DNA of 64,000 bases from Candidatus Sumerlaeaceae bacterium (GTDB lineage: Bacteria > Sumerlaeota > Sumerlaeia > Sumerlaeales > Sumerlaeaceae), in the NCBI GenBank assembly GCA_026418615.1, contig JAOAAY010000008.1, forward strand, positions 1-64,000, given 5' to 3'. Positions 51,631-59,936 of the stretch are shown here, piece by piece. A model generated the notes under the pieces. It had not been told where the DNA came from and made no database searches. It saw only the letters and a program-made list of their open reading frames with translations. A program made the position numbers and the translations under genes. Numbering within the stretch: position 1 is the first letter of the stretch; each line of letters opens with the position of its first letter.

Positions 51631-52788
51631 ATGACCGTGCCAACCGTGAGCCTCCTCTCGAGCCTCGCCGCCGTCGTGCGCGGACGCGCCTTCGCGTGGC
51701 TGCTCTATTTCGCCGTGGCGGCGGCGCTCCCGTTCCTGCTGCAGGCCGTGCTCGGCGAGTCATTCTCCTGGGGTGCCCGCACGCTGTGCTATGTCGGCAT
51801 TTACGCCATTGCCGCGTTGGGGCTCAATATTGTCGTTGGTTATTGTGGCCTGCTGAACCTTGGGTTCGGAGGGTTCATGCTCATTGGCGCCTACACGACC
51901 GGCATCCTCATGAAAGAATATGGGTTCTCCTTTTGGGCGGCCGCACTTGTCAGCGTTGGCCATGGCGCGCTCTGGGGCATCATCTTGGGCATTCCGACGC
52001 TGCGTCTCACGGGCGACTACTTCGCAATCGTCACCTTCGGATTCAGTCAACTCGTCACCATGACAGCCATGAACTGGGACCGCATCACCCGCGGCACCAA
52101 AGGTTATCCCGGCATCCCGCGCCCGGAGGTGGATCTGACCTGGATCCCGGGCGTGTCATTCCGCCATCAGTTCCAAATCACAAGCATCTACGAGTATTGG
52201 TATCTGGTGGCCGCGTTGCTGGCCCTGTGCCTGTTTGTGGCCGACCGCCTGCTGCGGTCGCGGCTGGGACGCGCGTGGCAGGCCCTGCGCGAGGACGAGG
52301 TGGCCGCCGAGGCCTGCGGCATCAACGCCATGTGGTACAAGACCCTCGCCTTCGCCATCAGCGCCGGCTATGGCGCACTGGCCGGTTCGATCATCGCCAC
52401 CTACGATACGATGATCTCCACGAAGGTCTTTGACTTCATGACCAGTGTTTATGTGTTGTGCTATGTCGTGCTCGGCGGCATGGGCACGGTGCTCGGCCCT
52501 CTGGCCGGCACGGCGCTGTTGGTCACCCTGGTCGAGTGGCTGCGCGAAAACCCCGCCGCCCAACTGGCCCGCGTCATGTCGTGGTGGCCGGCCGCCGCCG
52601 ACTGGCTCGCAAGGGTGCCCTACCAGCCCGATATGCGCTTTGTCCTCTACGGTATCCTGCTGATTCTGATGATTCGGTTCCGACCCGAGGGGCTACTGCC
52701 CAACCGCGCGCGGGCGCGCGAACTCCACGAGCACGGCGAAGCCGGCGACCCCGATCACGAATCCCTGTTCGAACTGCGCCAGCGGTAG
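51631..52788 (+). CDS. livM: Branched-chain amino acid ABC transporter permease (LivM type)
   Basis: The 385-residue polytopic membrane protein is of the LivM class: GIYAIAALGLNIVVGYCGLLNLGFGGFMLIGAY is the first conserved block, followed by TLRLTGDYFAIVTFGFSQLV, the EDEVAAEACGINAMWYKTLAF cytoplasmic loop that contacts the ATPase, and GGMGTVLGPLAGTALLVTL near the end. It would form the membrane channel for leucine, isoleucine and valine or a related amide-type substrate. The partner permease LivH, the two ATPases and the binding protein are not adjacent, so it is an isolated subunit here. A hairpin with a T-rich tail follows the stop. The ATG has no strong ribosome binding site. Confidence 0.93.
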   Translation: MTVPTVSLLSSLAAVVRGRAFAWLLYFAVAAALPFLLQAVLGESFSWGARTLCYVGIYAIAALGLNIVVGYCGLLNLGFGGFMLIGAYTTGILMKEYGFSFWAAALVSVGHGALWGIILGIPTLRLTGDYFAIVTFGFSQLVTMTAMNWDRITRGTKGYPGIPRPEVDLTWIPGVSFRHQFQITSIYEYWYLVAALLALCLFVADRLLRSRLGRAWQALREDEVAAEACGINAMWYKTLAFAISAGYGALAGSIIATYDTMISTKVFDFMTSVYVLCYVVLGGMGTVLGPLAGTALLVTLVEWLRENPAAQLARVMSWWPAAADWLARVPYQPDMRFVLYGILLILMIRFRPEGLLPNRARARELHEHGEAGDPDHESLFELRQR

Positions 52789-52807
52789 CAGTCCTTGGGA
52801 TAATCCT

Positions 52808-52835
52808 GCGGATTGGTCTGATCAGGCTCATCCGC
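52808..52835 (+). terminator. Probable transcription terminator after livM
   Basis: A 28-base nearly perfect inverted repeat (GCGGATTGGTCTGA / TCAGGCTCATCCGC, one mismatch and two wobble pairs) sits 20 bases after the livM stop, followed on the plus strand by CAGATTTTCTCTT. This fits an intrinsic terminator for livM; it lies between two convergent genes and might also stop the leftward GT2 transcript, though that side lacks a T-run. Confidence 0.5.
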
Positions 52836-52849
52836 CAGATTTTCTCTTG

Positions 52850-53596
52850 CTACCGGTGCAGCACAAGCAGGCGCAGCGTCTCCCAGATGGTGCGCAGCAG
52901 CGGCATCTTGCTGCGGCCGCGCTTTTGGTCATAGCGCAACACGAACGGCACCTCGCCCACGCGGCGCGTGATCCCCGCCAGTTTCACCAGCAGTTCGTCC
53001 GTGCAGGCAAACCCTCGCCGCGTGATGAGCGCATCGCCGTAGCGGCGCAGCGCCTCACGCAGCAGACCTACCCGGTAGGCGCGGTAGCCGCAGGTGTAGT
53101 CGCGCACCTCGGGCAGCCGCAGCGCGAGCCGAAACACGAGCCGTGCGCCGCGGCTCATCAGCCGCCGAACAAGTGGCACGCCGACCTCGCGGCTTCCGCC
53201 ACGGAACCGCGACGCAATGACGATATCGCACCCCGCTGCGAGTTTCTCCACCATGGGCACAATGTACGCCGGATCATGCGTGTTGTCCGCGTCCATGTTC
53301 ACGACGATGTCATCGTCCGACTCGGCGGCCTCCACGGCCGCGCGGATGGCCGTCATGATAGCCGCGCCAAGCCCGCGGTTCTCCGGGTGCGGCACCACGC
53401 GCACCGGCCGCCCCTCCGCCGCCATCGCGTCCAGCACCGCCCGCGTCGAATCCGTGGAACCGTCATCCACTACGATGATCTGATACGGGAATCTCGCCCC
53501 CTGAAAAGTCCGCTCCGCCGCCGTTATAAGCGGCGGCAGATTTTCGGCCTCGTTAAACGCCGGCAGCGCCAGTATAATGCGCGGGACGGCCGTCAT
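52850..53596 (-). CDS. Polyprenyl-phosphate glycosyltransferase-like protein (GT2)
   Basis: The 248-residue soluble GT-A protein starts RIILALPAFNEAENLPPL and carries IIVVDDGSTDSTRAVLDAM, the metal-binding NMDADNTHDPAY, the SRFRGGSREVGVP loop and DYTCGYRAYRVGLLREAL near the acceptor site, all typical of the DPM1/GtrB group. It would make a polyprenyl-phosphate sugar donor. It lacks the GtrB membrane helices. It resembles the GT2 at 19789 in layout but the two are only distantly alike. It is convergent with livM and divergent from a small membrane-anchored gene 257 bases upstream. Confidence 0.92.
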   Translation of the reverse strand: MTAVPRIILALPAFNEAENLPPLITAAERTFQGARFPYQIIVVDDGSTDSTRAVLDAMAAEGRPVRVVPHPENRGLGAAIMTAIRAAVEAAESDDDIVVNMDADNTHDPAYIVPMVEKLAAGCDIVIASRFRGGSREVGVPLVRRLMSRGARLVFRLALRLPEVRDYTCGYRAYRVGLLREALRRYGDALITRRGFACTDELLVKLAGITRRVGEVPFVLRYDQKRGRSKMPLLRTIWETLRLLVLHR

Positions 53597-53853
53597 GCCA
53601 CGCGATCAAGCCGGGCATTGGTGTGCCGCGCGCTGGAGAACACTCGAATCACAATGACCGGAGAGACACTCCCACGGCGGGCGATATTTCCCCGGCCTGG
53701 CGCGGCGCAAGCCATCAAACCGCTTGCGTCCGGGCACACGATGCGCTTTCTGGCTGGCGACAGGTGGTGCATGGCCTCAAGAAGGTTACTCATCAGGCGG
53801 GTTGCGGCAATTGATTTCGCAGCACGCCATCAGAATGCGGGCCGAGGCGCGCC

Positions 53854-54216
53854 ATGACCCGCCCACACGAGCGCCCGTCGCGCATTCCGATCGTCCTCGC
53901 GTCGGTCATAGCAGTCCTTTTCGCGCTCGGCTCGTACTTCTGTGTCTGGCCCCCCGATGTGGTCACCGGTGCTGTCCACACTGTCGGCCGCGCGCAAACA
54001 GCCGCCGGCGACCGCTTTGAGGTCGTCCATTACTGGAACTACTTCGACTTTTACGACACGGTGCTCGTGCACACCAGCCCCGCGGGAGTCGTGACCTCCC
54101 ACACGCTCGATGGCGACGACAGTAAAACTTGGCACGCACCAGTCACGGTGAACGAGGCGGACCGCGAGGTCACCGTCCGGCTGAGCGGCAGACGGAAAGT
54201 ATCAGTACAATACTGA
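53854..54216 (+). CDS. Small membrane-anchored protein of unknown function
   Basis: The 120-residue product has a basic start (MTRPHERPSRIP), one transmembrane helix (IVLASVIAVLFALGSYFCVW) and a small beta-rich domain (TAAGDRFEVVHYWNYFDFYDTVLVHTSPAG...TVNEADREVTVRLSGRRKVSVQY). This arrangement puts the domain outside the cytoplasm. I do not recognise a family. Codon use looks ordinary for the window. It stands alone between the GT2 and the gene-poor stretch before the KAS II gene. Confidence 0.6.
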   Translation: MTRPHERPSRIPIVLASVIAVLFALGSYFCVWPPDVVTGAVHTVGRAQTAAGDRFEVVHYWNYFDFYDTVLVHTSPAGVVTSHTLDGDDSKTWHAPVTVNEADREVTVRLSGRRKVSVQY

Positions 54217-54727
54217 CGAAACCTCGGGACAGCCTCAGTCCTCTGGTCTTCTTGAGGCTGGCCCCAATGGTCAGAACCGGCGTCTGTCCCGTGAGTCCAC
54301 TGCAACGCCCCTGCCGCAAGGCCGCCACGCATCCGCAGGCGCCCGGACGGCCCCTTGAGAACCAACATTGTGCCGGGGGACTTCCCTGCAGGAATGCACC
54401 AAAGCCCCGCGGTTTGCCGTCAACAAATTCTCCGGAATAACGGCCGTTGTACACGCCTTGTCATAGCCATGCACACCGCACCCGCGCGGCATGCATGCGC
54501 CACAGGGCGGAATACAGAAAGTTGGCAGGCCAACGGTCTGCAAGGGAATGGCTTCTGGCCGGGCGATAAGCAACCAGGCAAGGTCTGATTCTCCGCCCGT
54601 CGCGGAAGGCAGGAAGACCGCTGAGTGGTCCGGCGCGGAAGCCGTGAATGCGCACCGATCATCAGACTCCCGCGCCGGTTTTCTTCGGTTGCACTGGCCT
54701 CCTGACGATGTTAGCGCGTCCGGCTTT
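54217..54727. other. Gene-poor 511-base stretch, possibly holding gene remnants
   Basis: Between a small membrane-anchored gene and the KAS II gene I see no intact gene. On the minus strand near 54380-54454 a short reading frame has a single MORN-like unit (YNGRYSGEF, then GFGAFLQG), preceded by a stop three codons before and followed by unrelated sequence. It may be a remnant or chance. No tRNA or repeat was recognised. Confidence 0.4.
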
Positions 54728-55981
54728 ATGGGTCAGGAGAGGGTGGTCATAACAGGCGTCGGGGCCGTGACGCCAATCGGGTGCACGCGCCAAACCATCG
54801 CCGCAAACTTGCGGCGTTGCGAAACGGCTCTTGTGCGGCATGACTTCGGGCACGAGGTCATGTGCTATTTCGGGCAGGTGACTCCGGATGTGCACGAGGT
54901 GGGACGCGGTGTGCTCGACTGGCTCGATGAGGAAGAGCACGCGCTCCTGACGGTAGACAGCGGAATTCTTTACGGGTTAACGGCCGTCCGCGAGGCGCTT
55001 CGGGAGGCAGATCTGGCGCTGGACTCGCTCGACCCATGGCGCATCGCGACGATCGTCAGCGCCAGTAAAGGCCAATTCCGCAGCCTTCGCCTCGCCATGA
55101 ACATGCTGCAGGAACTGGGGCCATGCCCGGCATCGGAGGCCGACCGCAAGCGCATGGGCCAGTTGGTGCGCAACTATCCCGGCGACACACTGGGCTTGCT
55201 GATCGCCCGCCGTTACGACCTGCGCGGTCCGGTGCTCAATTACCCCGCCGCATGTGCCACAGGCATCTTTTCCCTTGCTGCGGGCATGCAACTGCTGCTC
55301 GAGCACCGCGCCGACGCCGTCCTGGCGGGCAGCGCCGAAAGCACCGGCAATGCCACCACACTGGCCAGTTTCATCAACATGGGCGCCATCTCGCCCGAAA
55401 TGGCACGACCCTTTGACAAGCGCCGCGGAGGCTTCAATCCGGGCGAGGGGGCAGCCGTTTTTGTCCTCGAGCGCGAGAGCGACGCACGCGCTCGCGGCGC
55501 CACTATCCGCGGAATTCTCTCCGGCTGGGACTCGCGTTCGGACGCTTTTCACATTACGGGCGTGGACACGGAGGGCGTCGTCGTCGAGTATGCCATGCGC
55601 GCTTGCCTCGAACGCACCGGCTGGGATCCCGCCAGCGTCGGCTACATCAATGCGCACGGCACTGGCACAGAACTCAACGACGCCACCGAGGCGGGGGTCA
55701 TTAGCCGCATCTTCGGCGAACCCGGACCGTGGGTTTCGAGCCTCAAATCAACCGTCGGCCATCTCCTTGGCGCGAGCGCCAGCGTGGAATTGGCCATGAG
55801 TTGCATCGCGCTCGATGACGGATTTGTCCCGCCCACCGTCGCGCTTGAGCAGCCGGACGAGGCTTTCCACTGCCGGTTCGTGCCGCCTCAAGGGGCTCAG
55901 GAACAAATCACACGCTTTATGAAGAATTCACTGGGCTTCGGGGGGCATATAGGGATATTAGCCGTCGAACGAGGTGGCTGA
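54728..55981 (+). CDS. Beta-ketoacyl-ACP synthase II-like enzyme (stand-alone)
   Basis: The 417-residue condensing enzyme starts GQERVVITGVGAVTPIG. The catalytic residues are Cys176 (NYPAACATGI), His310 (INAHGTGTELNDATE) and His345 (SLKSTVGHLLGASASVE), with Lys340 in the same motif; the glycine-rich end SLGFGGHIGILAV is family-typical. It should elongate an acyl chain on ACP with malonyl-ACP. No acyl carrier protein, FabG or other fatty acid genes are next to it, so it may serve a special lipid or a secondary product. The frame is open back to 54491, but the ATG at 54728 gives the family start; no strong ribosome binding site is visible. Confidence 0.92.
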   Translation: MGQERVVITGVGAVTPIGCTRQTIAANLRRCETALVRHDFGHEVMCYFGQVTPDVHEVGRGVLDWLDEEEHALLTVDSGILYGLTAVREALREADLALDSLDPWRIATIVSASKGQFRSLRLAMNMLQELGPCPASEADRKRMGQLVRNYPGDTLGLLIARRYDLRGPVLNYPAACATGIFSLAAGMQLLLEHRADAVLAGSAESTGNATTLASFINMGAISPEMARPFDKRRGGFNPGEGAAVFVLERESDARARGATIRGILSGWDSRSDAFHITGVDTEGVVVEYAMRACLERTGWDPASVGYINAHGTGTELNDATEAGVISRIFGEPGPWVSSLKSTVGHLLGASASVELAMSCIALDDGFVPPTVALEQPDEAFHCRFVPPQGAQEQITRFMKNSLGFGGHIGILAVERGG

Positions 55982-56024
55982 ACACGGCGGTCACCCCCGG
56001 GGGTAGAAAGAAGTTCATACAGCG

Positions 56025-58433
56025 ATGATTCGAGCAACATGGACGGCGCTTCTGCTAACAGCAGCAGCGCTATCGGCGGGGAAACCCATCAACCTCGAAG
56101 GGCGCGATGTCGCCTTGGTCGTCAGGGAAGACGGCGCCGTATCGGCCAGCGGAGTCATTCGTCGGCAGGCGGCCGCCTCACGCGTCTTCACCGCGGAATT
56201 TGACCGAACGCAGCGCCAACTCGGCGCTGTCCATGGCCTGCTGGTGGCCGGCTCGAAGCACCCTGAGGTTTACATCAACGGCCTGCGGGTCGAATCTGCG
56301 CCGCTGCCCCGACCCGAAGGCTGCATCGTGCGCATTCTGGAAACTTATTTCCTGCCCGGCAAAAACGAGATCGAGATCCGGCGCGCGGACGATGAACCCG
56401 CCGCCCCGTGGGACGGCACGGCGCTCTTCGCGCTGGATGGCACTTCCGAGGAGGTTCATTTCGGCCGCGCTTTCACCGTGGAACCGATGGCCCAGCCGCC
56501 AGCCCATCCAACGCAAGCCAAATTCGATGTTCTCTGGTACGACTGCACCTGGCAACCCAACTTAGCCCTGCCATCGTCGTCGGGCGTCGGCGCATCGCTC
56601 ACATCGGCCACGGTGATGATCGGCATGAGAAGCCTCGACTCGACGCTCAACCAGTGCGTGCTCGATTATGATCCGAACGGCTCATCGTCGCCCACGCTGC
56701 CCGTCTCGCGCGTGGATTCGGGCCCCGGCACCCCCACGCTGCCGTATACCTTGGACAACACCAACGACCGGATCACTATCACGCTGCCGGCTCCGGTGCC
56801 GGCCGGGGAGGAATTCCGCGTGCGTATTGCCTATTCGGGCACGCCATCCACCGCCGGAACCTTCGGTCCGCCCTTCGCCCGCGCTCGCCACGGCTCGCCG
56901 GCCACTACGGTGCTCTACACTTTCAGCGAGCCCTATGGCGCGCGCAAGTGGTGGCCGTGTAAGGACCTGCCTGACGACAAGGCCACTACCACGATTCAGC
57001 GGATCATCGTCCCGTCCGGGGCGGGATGGCAGGTGGTCAGCAACGGCAAACTGCAGGGCATCACCAACAACGGCAACGGCACCGAGACCTGGACATGGGT
57101 CAACAGTTTTCCTATCACCACTTATCTCGTTTCCATGTGCATTTCCAATTACATTTATGTCAGCGCGGTGTACACCAGCCGCGACGGCTTGACGACCATG
57201 CCCATCAGCCATGCCATTTATCCGGAGAACATCGGGCTGGAGGGCAGCGGCGCAGTGGGTACGCTGGAGGTCATGAATTTCTTTGCCGATACTTTCGGAG
57301 AGTACCCGTTCCTGCCCGAGAAATATTTCACAGCCTCTCACTACAGCGGCTCCGGCATGGAGCATCAGACCTGCACCAGTATGCCCGGCGGTGATGTTCA
57401 GGACGGGCGACAGCGGCGCAATGTCCATGAACTCGCCCACATGTGGTTCGGCGACAAAGTCACCTGTCGCACTTTCGATCACCTGTGGCTCAATGAGGGC
57501 TTCGCCACTTACGCCGAGGCGCTCTGGGTGGAGCATTCTCAGGGCAAAGCGGCGTTTCATTCGTATGTGAACGCGTGGTCCGTGACCACGACCGTCCCCG
57601 TGATCGGCCCCAATTCCGATTCGTTCTCCGGCAGCGTGGTGTACCGCAAGGGAGCGTGGGTCCTGCACATGCTGCGCCGGGTGGTCGGCGACCCGGCCTT
57701 TTTCCAGATTCTGCGCGACTACACGGAGGTGCCCTCGATCAAATACGGCACCGCGCTGACGCCCGACTTCAAGGCCGTGGCCGAGAGCGTGTCGGGGAAA
57801 AACCTGACATCGTTCTTCAACCAATGGCTTTACCGCCCCGGGAGCGAGGCTCCCGGCACCGGCGGAGTGTATGAACCCTCCGCACAGCCCACCTACTGGT
57901 ACTGCGGCAGCGCCCAAAAGTCGGGTGCGGACTGGGTTACCTCGCTGACGATCACCCAAACACAGGCCGGCACGCCGTTTGTCATGCCCATTGACATTGA
58001 TTTCATTGACGCGACCAGCGCCCGCCAGCGCCGCGTGGTGGACAACGCCAGCGCCACCCAGGATTTCTCCGTCAACACAGGCTCTTTCGTCCCTGTCGAA
58101 ATCGAGTTCGACCCTGATAATTGGCTGCTCGAATCGCGTTCGCTGAGCATCAACACCGTGGGCCTGCCCGCCGGGCAGCGGGGAACGGCCTACTCGCGGT
58201 CCCTGCGCGCGAGTCACGGTACCACACCGTATACTTGGACAGCCGGAGCAGGCCTGCCGCCGGGCATCACCCTCTCGTCGGGCGGCGTGCTCTCGGGCAC
58301 GCCCACAGCCGCCGGCACCTACACCTTCCCCGTCACCGTGCGCGACAATGCCAATGTGTCGCGCACCACGACGCTACGACTCGAGATCCAGCCGCCGTCG
58401 GGCGTGGACGACTGGCCGCTGCAGACGCGCTGA
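56025..58433 (+). CDS. Secreted M1-family metallopeptidase with C-terminal Ig-like domain
   Basis: The 802-residue protein has a signal peptide (residues 1-19), an unrecognised N-terminal domain, an M1-like N-domain (about 160-380) and the catalytic domain. The zinc motif is H468-E-L-A-H472 in NVHELAHMWFGD, and the third ligand is Glu491 in LWLNEGFATYAEAL. The exopeptidase motif of the family (usually GAMEN) reads G-S-G-M-E-H-Q-T at 442-449, so Asn is His. The usual helical ERAP1-type C-terminal domain is missing; instead, a putative Ig-like He_PIG domain (about 705-790) ends the protein. It probably hydrolyses peptides outside the cytoplasm. It follows the KAS II gene by 43 bases on the same strand. 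Confidence 0.92.
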   Translation: MIRATWTALLLTAAALSAGKPINLEGRDVALVVREDGAVSASGVIRRQAAASRVFTAEFDRTQRQLGAVHGLLVAGSKHPEVYINGLRVESAPLPRPEGCIVRILETYFLPGKNEIEIRRADDEPAAPWDGTALFALDGTSEEVHFGRAFTVEPMAQPPAHPTQAKFDVLWYDCTWQPNLALPSSSGVGASLTSATVMIGMRSLDSTLNQCVLDYDPNGSSSPTLPVSRVDSGPGTPTLPYTLDNTNDRITITLPAPVPAGEEFRVRIAYSGTPSTAGTFGPPFARARHGSPATTVLYTFSEPYGARKWWPCKDLPDDKATTTIQRIIVPSGAGWQVVSNGKLQGITNNGNGTETWTWVNSFPITTYLVSMCISNYIYVSAVYTSRDGLTTMPISHAIYPENIGLEGSGAVGTLEVMNFFADTFGEYPFLPEKYFTASHYSGSGMEHQTCTSMPGGDVQDGRQRRNVHELAHMWFGDKVTCRTFDHLWLNEGFATYAEALWVEHSQGKAAFHSYVNAWSVTTTVPVIGPNSDSFSGSVVYRKGAWVLHMLRRVVGDPAFFQILRDYTEVPSIKYGTALTPDFKAVAESVSGKNLTSFFNQWLYRPGSEAPGTGGVYEPSAQPTYWYCGSAQKSGADWVTSLTITQTQAGTPFVMPIDIDFIDATSARQRRVVDNASATQDFSVNTGSFVPVEIEFDPDNWLLESRSLSINTVGLPAGQRGTAYSRSLRASHGTTPYTWTAGAGLPPGITLSSGGVLSGTPTAAGTYTFPVTVRDNANVSRTTTLRLEIQPPSGVDDWPLQTR

Positions 58434-58475
58434 CAGCCGCGGCTTTTCCCTTGTGGCCGCCAGCCCTGCCGCCGC

Positions 58476-59936
58476 ATGGTCACATGCGAGGAGCGCAGCC
58501 GCGTGGACGACATTCAAATTGTTGAGTGCCTTGAGGCCATCCGCAATTACCTGCTGGCCGAAGACCCAAAGATTGGCGAGACGCTGCGCGACACCCAGAC
58601 CAACGGGCTCCTACGGCACCCCGGGCAGATGAAGCAACGCTTGATTGCGGTTGTCCTCGGTCTGGACGACACGCTGCCCGCGGCGCGACGCAAACTGCGG
58701 CGCTTTGCCGCCATGCACCCGACCCTCGCTGATCATCTCTCCCCTGTTGATTTCGTGGCCGAGGAGTCCGGTTCGAATGATGGTTTGTGTCTGCCCCGGC
58801 GACGGCAGGAATTACTCGAGAAAAGTCTCGCGGCCTTCGACGGGTTCGATCAGGAACTGGCGGCCTGCACCACACCCAGTCAGGCGGCTGCGCTGACCAG
58901 ACAGCGCCTGCCCATCCTGCGCGGGCGCCGCGTGCAGGAGTATCTGGCCGCCGTCGGATTTCCTGTGTTGCCGCGCAGCACCGGCATCGAGCGGGTCATG
59001 GTCCGGTTGGGGCTGGTGACCGGCCGCAGCGCCGCGGAGTTCGAGTCGGCCGCCGAGCGTGCTTGCCGTGCCGCGGTCATCACCCATGCGGAACTGGCCC
59101 TGCTGCTGGGGCTTTTTTCCGGAGCCCGTCGCCACGCCCGCCATGAGCCAATCTGCACCCTGCGACCGCGCTGCCATGCCTGCCCCTTAACAGCGCACTG
59201 CCTCTATTGGCGGGTCCATGGCGCGCCCAGTCCCGCACCGGTTCGGAATTACACGCCCATCCGCGATTGGACCGAGGACGCCCGCCCGCGCGAGCGCTTG
59301 CTCAACGGGCACCATCTTCCTGATGCCGAGTTGCTGGCCATTGTGCTGGGAACCGGCACCGGCAGCACCTCCGCCGTGGACCTTGCGCGGGTCCTGCTCG
59401 GCCGCTTCCAAACCCTCCACCGGCTCAGCAAGGCGACGCCCGGCGAGTTGAAATCCATCAAAGGAATTGGCGCGGCCAAGGCAGCCCACATCCTCGCAGC
59501 CCTCGAACTCGGCAAACGCGCTGCCGCACGGGAGGCCGACATCCGCGTAGCCCAAGAGGCGCCTTTCACCGACAGCGCCGGCGTCTTCGAGCGCTACCGG
59601 GCGCGCTTCATGGGTGAGACGCAGGAGCGGTTTCTCGCGCTGCTGCTCAACACGCGCAATCGTCTCATCCGCGAGGTCGAGGTCTCGGTCGGCACGCTCA
59701 ACGCCAGCATCGTCCACCCCCGGGAGGCTTTTCGCCACGCCATCACCGAGACCGCTGCAGCCGTCATCTTCCTCCACAACCATCCGAGCGGCGATCCTTC
59801 GCCCAGTGCAGCCGACCGCGAAATGACCCGCCGGCTGGTGGAAACCGGCCAGATCGTGGGAATCCGCGTGCTTGACCATGTCATTATCGGAGCGCACAGC
59901 CACTACAGTTTCGCCGATAACGGAGAGATCTCTTGA
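58476..59936 (+). CDS. Fusion: N-terminal FeS/HhH-GPD-like domain plus RadC (UPF0758)
   Basis: The 486-residue protein has two parts. Residues about 265-486 are a complete RadC: RPRERLLNGHHLPDAELLAIVL, the HhH motif SIKGIGAAKAAHILAALELGKR (327-348), and the JAB metal motif HNHPSGDPSPSAAD (H434, H436, D447). Residues about 15-250 resemble DNA glycosylases of the endonuclease III/MutY group: GFPVLPRSTGIERVMVRLGL (161-180), then C227-x5-C233-x2-C236-x5-C242, a near copy of their 4Fe-4S motif (normally C-x6-C-x2-C-x5-C). The catalytic Asp position is occupied by Ser168 and the catalytic Lys motif is not visible, so it is probably a DNA-binding, non-catalytic module. I do not know of a described example. 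The stop overlaps the ABC ATPase start. Confidence 0.85.
   Translation: MVTCEERSRVDDIQIVECLEAIRNYLLAEDPKIGETLRDTQTNGLLRHPGQMKQRLIAVVLGLDDTLPAARRKLRRFAAMHPTLADHLSPVDFVAEESGSNDGLCLPRRRQELLEKSLAAFDGFDQELAACTTPSQAAALTRQRLPILRGRRVQEYLAAVGFPVLPRSTGIERVMVRLGLVTGRSAAEFESAAERACRAAVITHAELALLLGLFSGARRHARHEPICTLRPRCHACPLTAHCLYWRVHGAPSPAPVRNYTPIRDWTEDARPRERLLNGHHLPDAELLAIVLGTGTGSTSAVDLARVLLGRFQTLHRLSKATPGELKSIKGIGAAKAAHILAALELGKRAAAREADIRVAQEAPFTDSAGVFERYRARFMGETQERFLALLLNTRNRLIREVEVSVGTLNASIVHPREAFRHAITETAAAVIFLHNHPSGDPSPSAADREMTRRLVETGQIVGIRVLDHVIIGAHSHYSFADNGEIS

Noticed and set aside
56682-58217. Long frame antisense to the M1-type peptidase
   Set aside because: No motif; the sense strand has HELAH and a signal peptide.
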